The translations under genes were made by a program, and so were the position numbers. Of a DNA stretch of 64,000 nt, positions 11,491-22,153 are shown piece after piece. Within the stretch, counting starts at the first letter, position 1. Every line of letters starts with the position of its first letter. The notes beneath the pieces are model-generated. The model had not been told where the DNA came from and did no database searches. It was given only the letters and a program-made list of their open reading frames with translations. The stretch is from Trametes villosa. Its lineage: Eukaryota; Basidiomycota; Agaricomycetes; Polyporales; Polyporaceae. The stretch is taken from contig PUDQ02000083.1 in NCBI GenBank assembly GCA_002964805.2, positions 62,001 to 126,000 of the forward strand. Direction: 5' to 3'.

Positions 11491-12226
11491 TTCAAGTCTG
11501 GGGAGTGCATATCTGCGCTCCGTAGTATGATGTGTGTCCTTCAAGGAACTTCGCCCTTTCCATGCCTGATTGATCGTAGCCCCTCCGTACACGTCCCTAA
11601 GACTGTGCCCGTGAGTGCCCAAGTATCTGTACTCGGTCGTCAACTCATTCCTCTTAGATATCTAGGCCTGGCACTCGTATATCCCTCCCACGTCTTATGG
11701 AAACGCCAACGACCGTAGCGACCCGGGCAACTGTTGTCCGGTTGCCGGGCTAAGGACACGCCTCATTCTCGACTTGGCGCAGGGTTGGTCGTTCTCTACT
11801 CTCAAGTCGACTGCCATCTTCGTGCTCATCAGTGGGTTTAGTCATGTGCTTCGGGCGGCGGAAGGCATCAGGATGAAGTGTTGGCACGTCCATGATTGAC
11901 GCAGGTCCCACTTCCAGGCTCAGCTACTCCTTCAGCATAGCAGGACGCGCTCGCGGAGGCCTATCATCGGTATATGTCCCGACTGCGTATGTCTGTCGCT
12001 CTCAAACGTCGATCCCGACTCCTCTCTCGGGCGCGATTTGGACCGTCCCGCTTGGATCGCACTTTTCCCACAACACGCCGCACGCTGTTGGAGAGCTACA
12101 GGTCGGCGTTCTCGGCCGTAGTTGAGCTTTCTGGTCATATACTCGCTACTGCACCTCTTGATACTACAGCTCTCCTAGCTCTTGATCTAGCTCGCTGGGG
12201 TGCACGCGAGATGTGCGACGGATAGA
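11491..12226. other. Intergenic region, nothing supported
   Basis: Short open frames only. The stretch 11892-12225 has ORFs on both strands but no family motif or splice pattern. Confidence 0.4.
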
Positions 12227-13978
12227 ATGACTTTGCCTACTTTGAGGGATGCCTATCTGGCGTCGCATGTACAAGAGCTTCAGTACGTCGACCCTTATAT
12301 TTGAGGTGTATCATGTTTTACTGAACCGTATATACCGCCACCCCTAGCCCCACCGTACCGGACTATGACACTGCTGTCGCTGCTAGTGCGTTGAAGCACG
12401 CGATAGTGAAGCAACATGCCACTAAACTCCCGCTCGATACAGCACTTCTCATCTGGCACCATCTCCTCACATTCGACAAGGAGATATGCTTTTTCTGGAG
12501 GCGCAGGCTCTCTGGCGCGTCTGTGCTGTACCTGGTGAACGGCTATCTAGCTCTTGTCGACTCCATTTATGCCGCTCCTTGGTGGGGCTCAGCACGCACG
12601 TACAAAGTGAGCACCGACACGCCGGTTCGGGTACGCATACTAACAGAACGTTCTACGTTGCCAGGGGTGAGTGAGGTTTATGACTCCTTGCCGCGTGAGG
12701 GCTTATCCTTGCCACGCGCACAAGATGTGTTGCACAGGAATATGTGGGGTCGGCCCTTAACTTCACGCGGTATGTTGTTTGGGCAGGTGCGTTATGCGAA
12801 AGTCGATACGCTAGGGAGCTCACGAGAGCTGGGTGCAGTCTTCTCCGCGCTACGCGTTCACGCACTGCGTAGGCAATTGGCTGCAACGGCCATCGTTTTT
12901 CTCCTATGCATATGCCCCGTCATTATCGAGCTGGTGAGTTTCGTTTGTAAATCAATGGCATGCGAATGACAGGACCCGTGGCTGGCAGTACCAATTCCGA
13001 TTTCTGTCGATAGAGCTCCTCGATGGGACGCCGCCGAGCTGCTCCACGCTCAACAACACCCCCCTTGGGTTGGCACACCGGTGTGTTCTTCCGCGTCTAC
13101 TCGCTACCCGCAGACCCTCACCCAGACACAGATGTCAGTCATGCGTGTTTCTCATCCGGCGCTTGGGAACATACGAATAATGACGGCTCACGCTAGTGAA
13201 CATTGTGTCCCATATGACCCTGGTCGTCGGCGACGCGATCGTCGTGGCGGCGACATGGGCAGTAACTTGGCGCCAACGCAGCCATCGCGGTATTCTCCGC
13301 GGATTCGGAAGGACGAAGACGCTGTCCGGCGTTCTATACAAAAACAGTGAGTTGACATTTCAATGTTCATTCTCTGAGCCTAATTAAGTACAAAGCTAAA
13401 CGAGCATTGACAGGTGCGCTGTACTTCGTGTGCGTACCCTCCTATCGACTCGACCTACTACAAGGACATTCACGTCTGGGCGTCGATTCAGCGCTCTTAC
13501 GCTCGTGAACGTGCTGCACCTGATCTTCTACTTGCTACAAGTGCGTATGCACCGCCCATCTACGCCGTCTATTTCCTCCGCGATTACTTATATTGACGCT
13601 GCGCAGGCTACCACCACGGGCGCGACGACGTTCCTCACCAACTTCACCGACGCAGCGTACACCACCCTCGCCACAATCCTCATCTCCCATTTTCTCGTCA
13701 AGCTCCAAGAGGCGTCGGATGCGTTCAAGGGGATCTCTAGCGGTGGCGACGGCTGGACGCTACCCACGTCGTCGGTGTTCTCCGAAGGCGTCGCAGAGCT
13801 GAGCGTCCTCCAGTTCGCGCGCGCGGACGTTGACTACTGGGCGCGGGAGTTGCACTCTGGCGGGCGACTTGGTGCTGCTGGGGGTGAGGTTGACGGCGAT
13901 GGCGGGCAGGACGCGGAGTATATTGAGATGCTCGAAGGCAGTCGCGCGGAGCTCCCAGCCCGGGAAAGGGAAGCGTAG
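12227..13978 (+). CDS. DUF6533 seven-helix membrane protein, copy D
   Basis: ATG 12227 opens MTLPTLRDAYLASHVQEL. The second exon reads VPDYDTAVAAS and runs on, in frame, through a possible 57-nt intron (donor GTGCGT near 12386, acceptor CAG before CACTTCTC) into LLIWHHLLTFDKEICFFWRRR. The next segment is NGYLALVDSIYAAPWW, so the usual NRY is NGY here. The 2-nt exon GG is at 12665-12666. Later exons read CVAQEYVGSALNFTRYVVWA, FSALRVHALRRQLAATAIVFLL, NIVSHMTLVVGDAIVVAATWAV, the 16-nt exon (ALYFV), LTLVNVLHLIFYLLQ and the last exon with TTLATILISHFLVKLQEAS and LSVLQFARADVDYWARE. Stop TAG 13976-13978. No inactivating change was seen. Confidence 0.75.
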
Positions 13979-14378
13979 GCCCCGTTCGGGTGCTGCTCGC
14001 TGCTGGCCGATTGTCCAACGGTTCCGAGCCCGCTGTCACGTACAATCGACGCGCGACGTCTGCGAGCTTATCCATTGCACCTGACTTGCCTCCTGGCATC
14101 TTGCATAGCTGGGTGACCTCCGGTTGGGCAGCTCGCGAAGGAGAGTTCCCACTCGGGTGCCACACGCTCGGAGGTTTGTACGTCGCCCGAACTTACTCTT
14201 GGGGTTGCCGGCCTCCTTATCAAGTTGGAGTACTTCGTGAGTCGTATTTTCGGGCTTTATATCTAACTTAAGGGCGCGTTGGGCTACCTCTTCCCCCACT
14301 AATCCTTCGTGGCACATTGCGCTCGGGCGGATAGGCTGGACAAGACAACCTCACATCTCCGACTCGAGTGTGGTAAAT
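13979..14378. other. Intergenic region between copies D and E
   Basis: Four hundred bases between two tandem same-strand paralogues. It should carry the terminator of D and promoter of E, but I see no clear elements and no gene. Confidence 0.4.
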
Positions 14379-16064
14379 ATGAGCCGTCAATCTGAAGGCG
14401 ATCCCGAGTGCGTTTTTCCTCTCAAGAGCGCACTTCGCGCCACCATGCGTTTCTCACCTTTTAGTTTCCTTCGACAGCGATAGGTATCGCTATCACGCGA
14501 TAGCGACTGTGAGTACGTCGACTACTCATCGTTCACTCGTGTATTTCCCCGCGCGTGCGCGCGTCTCACCCCAAGCCTGCACCAGGCCTCTTGGTGTGGC
14601 ACTACTTCCTCACGCTCGACAAGGAAGTCGCGTTCTTCTGGAGGCGCACGTTCTCTGGCCCTAGCACGCTGTTCTTCGCGAACCGCTACCTCGCGCTTGT
14701 CTGGTCGATTTACAATGCGCCTATGTGGGCCCGATTTGTTATGCAAAAATACATGGTGAGTAGGCTTTGTTTCTGCCGGCCTCGCATTAGCTCACTCTTG
14801 GCGGTCTAACCAGGGGTAAGCTACTTACACCTATACCGCCTCGTACCATCGCGTGCGCCGTACGCTAAGGGCGCTCTTCTTGGAAAGCTGCGCCGCTTTC
14901 GCGGCCTTCGGATACTTCCTTGAGTACTTGCAATACGTCGTCTGGGCAGGTACGCGCACGCCACGGTTTAACGCGAGTATACCGACATTACAAACACCAC
15001 AGCATTCTCGGGCCTTCGCGTGTATGCACTGCGGCAACAGCGGGCATGGGCGATCCTCATCTTCGTGGTGTCCTTGAGTCCTGTATTCGCCAATCTGGTA
15101 GGTCTCCCCACTACGAGTTGGAAGCAGCTCACAAAACTGCACATAGGTCCCTCTCCGATTCGTGAAAATCGATACCTCTCAGGGTTGCGACCCGGGCGAC
15201 ACTATCGAGAATGTTTCGGCAGTCCTGTCACAGAGGTACTCGCTTCCTTCTGGTCCCTACGTGAAACACGCACACGGGTTACTAACGAACGAATTGCAGC
15301 TGTCAGTCTCGCAATATTACGGTTCTGTGCGTGTATCTTGCACGCTGACCTTCGTGATCTCCAGTGAGCATCGTAGCACGTCTCCCGCTGATATGCGCGG
15401 ACATCGTCGTGGTCGTTTTCACCTGGACGACCACTCGTGCCCAGCGCAGCCGACACGTTCACGAACTCCTCGGAAGGAGGAAGACTTTGGCGAGCGTCAT
15501 GTATACTAATGGTGAGTCATGTCGACCGGATATCTTGGCCCCCTCCTGACAGCAATATGAATTACTTCAGGCGGGATCTACTTCGTGTATGTCATCGCAT
15601 TATATGTACCTGTCTGGAGCAACATTGGAACGGCCTCGGCCGAGCAGGACACTCACGATTATGAACACCTTTCACCTTCTCCTGAACGTCATTGCGGTAC
15701 GTGCCCGCTGCCAGTGCTCCGCCCTCCATTTCGCCGCCATAACACTCAACATCACCTGCGTACACCTCAATAGGTCGCAGCACCCTTCCGCCCGGGAACC
15801 ACCGTCGAGGCCGTCGAGGGCGCGTACGCGAGCCTCACCGCCATACTCATCACGGACTTCCTCGTCAAGCTGAAGGAGGCCGCGAGCGAGGCCGAGCGGC
15901 TCTCGGGCGGGGAGATCGAGCTCGATGTGCTGCAGTTCGCACACGCGGACGTCGAGAACCGTGCCAGAGAGTGCGCGATACTGGGTTCCGGGCGTGAAGG
16001 GGAGGGTTCCGTAACATATGTTGAGCAGGACGCTGCACACGCTCCGGTGTCGGGGGCGGCGTAG
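14379..16064 (+). CDS. DUF6533 seven-helix membrane protein, copy E
   Basis: ATG 14379 gives MSRQSEGDPD, then a short exon DRYRYHAIAT and, after an acceptor CCAAG at about 14573, PAPGLLVWHYFLTLDKEVAFFWRRT with FFANRYLALVWSIYNAPMW. The 2-nt exon GG is at 14814-14815, giving a Gly codon when joined to the next exon (ALFLESCAAFAAFGYFLEYLQYVVWA). Then FSGLRVYALRQQRAWAILIFVVSLSPVFANL, SIVARLPLICADIVVVVFTWTTTRAQRS, a small GGIYFV exon, TLTIMNTFHLLLNVIA and a last exon with SLTAILITDFLVKLKEAASEAERL and LDVLQFAHADVENRARE. Stop TAG 16062-16064. It appears intact. Confidence 0.75.
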
Positions 16065-16274
16065 CGACGTCGGATGAGCTGCCCGCTTAACACGGTATGC
16101 AGAGGGCCAGCTGTACATTGTTCTTCTTCGTTCCATGCACGCCATGCGACGTGCGCTGGGGTGTGGCGCAAGGCGTACCACGCAGCGAGACGGCGGCGCG
16201 ACCACGCGTTTTGCAGTTCGACGGTCTGCATTTTGCCTGCCTATCACAGCGTGTCCCCACGTCGGCGACCACCT

Positions 16275-18063
16275 TCACGAAGCGCCCTCCTCGCCAAGAT
16301 CCTCGCCAGACTCCGGAAGACCGCCCGGCCCATCGAGTTCACGTCTTATGACGCGTAGCTCAATCGCGTCATGCGCGAACCGCAGCTGGGATGGGGAACT
16401 ACCGGCTGACGCAGGCCCCGGGTTCGCGGTCTCGCGAAGGTGGAAGTAGAAGCGCGTGAGGAGGATGGATGTGAGCCTGCCCGCGCGTTAGCTAGCGCGT
16501 GCGGACCTGAGGGAACAGACGTACGGCGGGATGAAAGTCAGCATCGAGGTTGCACGCGCGAACCCCATGTCCGGCCGCACGAACTGAAAGGCGGGCTCAA
16601 TTTCTGCGCGTGATATGACGCAGGGACCCGGCGTACCGAGGAGATGGTTACGATGAGCTGCGTGATGTTCAGGCCCGTAATTGTACTGTCTCGCGAGGCC
16701 ACCGGCGGTTATGAACGATGACATCTGCCCAGGCCGCGGTCAGGACTCACACAAAGTAAATGAGGCCTTTTCATATGCGAATGAGGGCGTATGCATTGAT
16801 GACAGCGATTGTTCAAATTGAGGTTCTGTACTGGAGCGCCTGCCAACGAAGCGACGCACCGTCTCGGAGCAAGACGTCCGATAGCGATGTCCGGCGGTAA
16901 CTCAGGGAACCCGCAAGAGCTCTACGATGGCGCGTTGCAACGAGCGTGGTCCCGATCACGAGGAGCTCGGAGAGAATCCATGCGCTGTACGACAGGAAGC
17001 TAACTGTGGATGTGGATGTAAGTCATGGTGTATCCCCGAGCCCTGGCAGGGCGGGATCGCAACTGAAATGCACAGACAGCTGTATACGGCACAGCCGAAT
17101 AAGCAAAGTTGTGAGGGAAGCGCAATTTAGCTGAAGCGATCTCACATTGTAAATAACCTGGACGGGAGGCGGCTGATGTCGGGGTAGCAGCCCGTGACAG
17201 GGTCAATCGCAGGGCGTAGATAGGTGAGCAGCGCCTGCGGGTCACGTCAGTTATAAGACGCGCCGCGCATGCAGCCTGTGGGTACCAGACGTACTAGATC
17301 ACATACAACGGGAATGAGCGCAAGGAGAAGGACGAGTAGAGCGAGCGGCCAGCTCCGCGAGAGGACGCGTACTCGGAGGCACGATATTGCTGCACGAGGC
17401 GCCATGGGGAAGCAAGCGGCGTAGTTAGACGAAAGACTCGCGGGTGCTTACCTCCCCATAGAGCGTACTGCACTGAGTACTGGCAGAGGTATCGGGACAG
17501 GACGAGGGCCGCGCATCTGACCGAGACGGGTATACGAAATCAGTACGCCCGCTACCCCGCACGTAACGTATTGACAGCCCACGTACACCTTGGCAGTACG
17601 CGCAGTTCAGCACAGTGCTCATTTTGTGGGCGGAACACTCACCGTCTCGTTGTAAGTGACCGGCCACCAAGGTGCCTGGTACACGTACGCGACGAGTGGC
17701 AGGTAGCGATTTGCAAGGAATATCGTCCATCCGATACCGGATGTGCGGTTTTCCCAGAAGTTCCTGCGTTCGGCGTCGAGTGTCGTTAGGTAGTGGTAAA
17801 TGAGCAAGGCTGTGTGTGTCGGTATGCGTTTAGGCATTCCTGACAGGGTAACGTGGGCGAGGAGGGAAGTAGCAACGTCCGTACCGATTGCACCCGTGGT
17901 CCAATAGTCTTGTAGCCTTCTAGTAAGAAAGAAGGATGTGAGTGTATGAACGGCGGCAGGCACGCAGACGTTAAGTCAATGAGATGAAAACTTACTTGAA
18001 CGCGGCCTCGGAAATGTAGTGCGCGGCGAGTCCGGAGACCTGGTCTGTTGAAGTCGAACCCAT
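16275..18063 (-). CDS. DUF6533 seven-helix membrane protein, copy F
   Basis: Starts at 18063 (MGSTSTDQVSGLAAHYISEAAF), followed by RLQDYWTTGAIG and the core LLIYHYLTTLDAERRNFWENR with FLANRYLPLVAYVYQAPWW. The divergent micro-exon is probably GT at 17587-17588, between AAG and GTACGT. It continues CAALVLSRYLCQYSVQYALWG, ISCLRVRVLSRSWPLALLVLLLALIPVVCDL, SYSAWILSELLVIGTTLVATRHRR, a small exon GLIYFV, TITGLNITQLIVTISS, an extra exon EIEPAFQFVRPDMGF and a last exon LTSILLTRFYFHLRE ending QLRFAHDAIELRVIRRELDG before TGA 16275-16277. It is one of the more diverged copies. It shares the LDAE/LDDE variant of the core with copy H, the nearest relative in this window. Confidence 0.65.
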
Positions 18064-19211
18064 CGCACTGTTTGCTCGCTCTCTGTTAGCTGTCGGAGGA
18101 TAAGCGTTGAATGCAAGCTGTAGAGGCACTCGGTGGGGAGAAAGGACGAACGGCGACGTAGCGAGGGCTATAAGAGTTGTAATGCAGTAGGGTCGCTGTA
18201 CATCGCGCGACCGGAAGAACGCCGCGCCGATTAGCAGTATCGTTGAAACTGCTCGATCGCAGGGAGGGTTGATCGACGTGCATAACAGCAGATATCCCGC
18301 TGCGCGCAGATGTGCATTTGCATTCGCCCTTGGCGATGGCTAGGGCCATGTCGCCTGTCGTTGTCCGGGTATACACTAGCCAGGGGACGCGAGGTGTGGC
18401 GCATAGTGGGAGAAGTACTGCGGTACTGCACGAGGTGCGAGGAAATCTCACAGCCCCTGGAATACCGAACTGCGATTACCCAAATCCTTGGGCGACCCTA
18501 AATATTGTTTCGATCAGCATGCGTTGCAACATGACATCGCGGAAGAGAACTACACAGCTGACTTCACGTCCGTTTGCGTAGACACGCTAGGGTGAGCGGA
18601 TTAGAAGCTCGGTTGGCGGACGAGCATCCGGTGTCTACATCGAGACTACAATCACAGAGCCAGGATCCCGGAGCCGAAAGGGGGTGGCGCGTCAGCCAGA
18701 CATCTAGGAGATGAAGCTTTGAAGTGTCGTACGCGCACGCCTGTTATGCAGTTTGTGCGGCACCCGTGTCATGCTAGGCAGAACTCCTGCACCCGGAACT
18801 TGTGACGAGCATATGTGCGTTCGCTTCGGCATACGTGACGTCGATCGCTAGATTGAATACGCCGTCCGATCGGTGCCGAGGGCGATTGCGGGGTCACGGT
18901 GGGGCGGCGAGATGCGAATGAACGAACGGCGTTCAACCGATTGATACGGAAGTGCGAGGGCCCGAGGATCCATAAGGTGCGTAGGGCGCTCGGACGTCTT
19001 GTCTGCACAAGATGCGAGGAGGCTGTAACAGCACGAGGCGGAATCACGTACATACGACTTCAGCATCTGGATACAAGCCCTCACGACGGTGGATTGAGAT
19101 ATCAACATCTTGCCTCGCAGCTATGCGAACACTGTTTCCATCCAATTACGCAAGTCAGTCACGCCTAGTTGTTCAATGCCAAGTTAAGTACTGACTTTCG
19201 GCCGTCGCCGC
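18064..19211. other. Intergenic region, nothing supported
   Basis: Open frames at 18086-18451 and 18848-19108 (minus) have no recognisable motif or intron signals. Upstream flank of F and downstream flank of G. Confidence 0.4.
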
Positions 19212-21052
19212 TTATATGTGTTCCCCCCCTTCTCGCTTAGCCAGACTTCCAGCGCTTTGCAAGGCGTACAGAGACGAGAGAGGAGCCTCTGAGTCACAGA
19301 TGCTCCCGATATCTCGCTCTGGATCCTCTCCGGCCTCTCCAGAGTCGGCGTACTCAGCCTCGCGAGCCCAACTATCCAAGTCTGCGCGGGCGAACTGGAG
19401 CACGCTGAGCGCCTCGGGCTCAGCAAACGAGTGCGGCGACCAGTGACTCGACAAGCGCGCGGATGCGCGCGCGGCTTCTTGGAGCTGGATGAGGAAGCCC
19501 GTGGTGAGGATCGAGGTGAGCGCATCGTAGATGCTGTCGACGAAGTTGACGAAGAACGTCAGCGCTCCGTTGGACGTGTGTCCGGTCGCCGTCGGGGCGC
19601 CCTGCCGGTGGCAATCGGGTTGAAACATGCGCGGACGGACTGGTTGTATGGACTCACCGTGACGGCGTAGACGATGACGAAGAGCACATTCAGAGTGGTC
19701 AGCGCCCTGCGGGAAACACTGGGTCAGCATGATATGCGGGTGCGGCAGGAGACGTACGTACGCAAAGTATAGTGTACCTGTGACGGTCCATGGTTACCGG
19801 GCGAGTCGTTCGCAATATGCGCGAGTCAGCTATGGTCGGACATTAGTGCGCGCGCGGATGTAGGTACTTACCGTTCCTGTACATGACGCCAGACAATGTT
19901 TTGGCCCTCCCCGTCGCTCTGAGGACGTTCGAAGAGCGATATCCATCGATGGACGCCCATGTGATGGCCACTACAATGAGCTCGCTGGCTATGAGTGCAG
20001 CACGCGTCACAATCACAGCTATTCTCGGCAGGATGTTAGTGTCTGGCATGTTCTCTCAGGCATAGCGTGGCACTCACCGCTGTGCGGTATCGGTGTCATC
20101 CAATTTAATCAGCGTCCGCGATAGTTCGGCATCCATCATGATACATACATCCACTCCGGTCGTACCGGAATATCTTGAAGAGTTATGGTACAGCGACTGG
20201 CCGGATCTATTACTGAGTTTCCCAGCAGGAACATAACCTATCGGCGGGATCGCGGGCGTAGTGAGCACCGATTCATCGGTACTGTCTCATCGGAAGCCTT
20301 TAGCACTCACTGTCGCAGTTGCACAGATCGGGCCTAGCGACAGTAGGGCGACGAGTGCCGCCCACACCCACTGCCTTCGAAGGGCATACACCCGGAGAGT
20401 GGAAAACACTAAGTATGTGGTCAGTCTTCGCAGCAGTCCGGCTCAAGGGCTCTTACGAAGCTCTCACCTCCCCAGACGATGTATTGCGCAACCTCAAGAA
20501 GTAGGAATGTGGTCGCCGTGATGGAGCATGATTGCCTGCAAAGTAGACTTGATGTAGATTCAATCGTACTCCCGAGGACCCCAACTCACCCCTGAAAACA
20601 AACGCAATAATGAGTGCAGGAAGACTCGGAAAACTTTACGAATACCTGCCGCACGTAAACTGTGCATCGTCCAAGGTGCCACACTGTATATCGCCCAGAG
20701 GACGGAGAGGTAGCGGTTGGCGAAAAACAGGGCACAGGCGCCAGTATATGTGCGCGACCAGAAGAACTCGACCTCCTTCTCGAGAGTGAGCAGGTAGTGC
20801 CATATGAGCAGCGCTACGACCACGCAATTGAGATTCCGTGAGCAGGTCGCGCGAAAGCAGAGACATTCAGAAGATATCGCTCACCGGTCGTTGCGAGAAT
20901 GTAATAATCCGACGCCACACTACACAATGACGGTGAGTCCATGGTCACTCATGGGTGGAGCCTGAGAGACGATCCACGTACTAGTAAGGGCTTTGTTCAG
21001 CTACAATCATCTTGGAAGTCGGGCTGGTGTCGACGGGCGTCATTGCTGCCAT
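19212..21052 (-). CDS. DUF6533 seven-helix membrane protein, copy G
   Basis: A third member of the A/B subfamily, in inverted orientation. Starts at 21052 (MAAMTPVDTSPTSKMIVAEQSPYY), then VASDYYILATT, the core LLIWHYLLTLEKEVEFFW, and FFANRYLSVLWAIYSVAPW. The 2-nt exon GG is at 20590-20591; as in copy B, the preceding intron needs a GC donor (GCAGGT, starting at 20649) to keep frame. Then SCSITATTFLLLEVAQYIVWG, FSTLRVYALRRQWVWAALVALLSLGPI, VIDPASRCTITLQDIP, IVTRAALIASELIVVAITWAS, the 16-nt TLYF exon, TTLNVLFVIVYAVT and a last exon with TILTTGFLIQLQEAARAS and LSVLQFARADLDSWAREAEY. Stop at 19212-19214, with a longer acidic tail than A or B. The frame is open throughout. Confidence 0.8.
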
Positions 21053-22153
21053 TAGGATCCGCCTCGCGGTCTGTCGAAGAGTGCGAGCGGGAATGTGAGG
21101 GTGAGCCAGCTACGCGGGCTTATAACTCGCTAGATTGTGCCTATCTATTGCGAAAGCCGGGTTGAATACGCGATGCTGCAGTGGCGTGGAGGTGAGAAGC
21201 AATTTTAAGCGCGCATAACTCTATCACCAGATGATCCTGGGGGTTCGGGCGTCGAGTATGCTGTTAAGCATTTCTCAGACCGTATTCATCGGGGGCATGG
21301 ATTCTTACAGACCCTCCTGCGCGGCGAAGGCATACCCCCGGGGAGCGAGTCGAAGTGTTCTCCTTGAGGCGCGTGGACTTTCGCGAATGACTGGCGGTGT
21401 GGCAGCCTGAGAGTTACGGCAGAAAATCATAGGATACTACCTTCAGCCGCTGGTCCTATCCAACTGTGTAATTTAGCAGAGCAGTGGACATATCGAGATG
21501 GTGAAGGCGCCTCACCCAATACGTACTGAGCACTCATATCTCGCCGGATGTTCCTTGAAGCCTGCCTCTGCTAAGTCGGAGGAGCGCATCATGTCATCCC
21601 GAGTCTCGGTCGACGAGGGCCTTCAGTACTTCAGTCCTTGAACAGTGCACCAGACAGCAAGAGCGGCGACGATAGATCAATAGAATGAATAGCTTGAACG
21701 ACTTGATGAGACCCGTTTGGAGAAAAGAGAGGGTATCCGGGGCTCGACCCGCCCCACAAAGGCTGAACGATATCCGGCATTTCCCGATGCCGCCACCTTG
21801 CAAGCGTTAGCGCCCAGCGCTTGCATCGATGGGTGAGCCTGCTGTGTGTCATATTAGCGTTTTGGCTCTCGACGGCGCCCTCGCTGTTCTCTCTGCGCGA
21901 GACTAAAAGGTCCGGTAGATATTACGGGGCCGCCACTGGCAGGCGACCGGACAGGGCGAAGGTACAGCGAGGGAGGGAGCGACCGGAATACGTAGAGAAA
22001 CACTGCGATATTGAAACACTGATTGCATACTGCTACATGGAATCAAGGGACAAGTATTGAGAGGATGCGGGAAAATCATACGCTGACGAGCGACTATACG
22101 TCGTAGAAGGTGCTATAGGGCGGCACGACGCCGTAGCGCGCGAGATGACGGAC
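21053..22153. other. Intergenic region, nothing supported
   Basis: About 1.1 kb upstream of copy G and downstream of the dynamin-like gene. Only short frames; no motif, splice pattern or long repeat recognised. Confidence 0.45.

Noticed and set aside
10927..11643. 238-codon minus-strand frame antisense to the small orphan gene
   Set aside because: The plus-strand frame has more protein-like composition. I could not rule the antisense frame out, but had no support for it.
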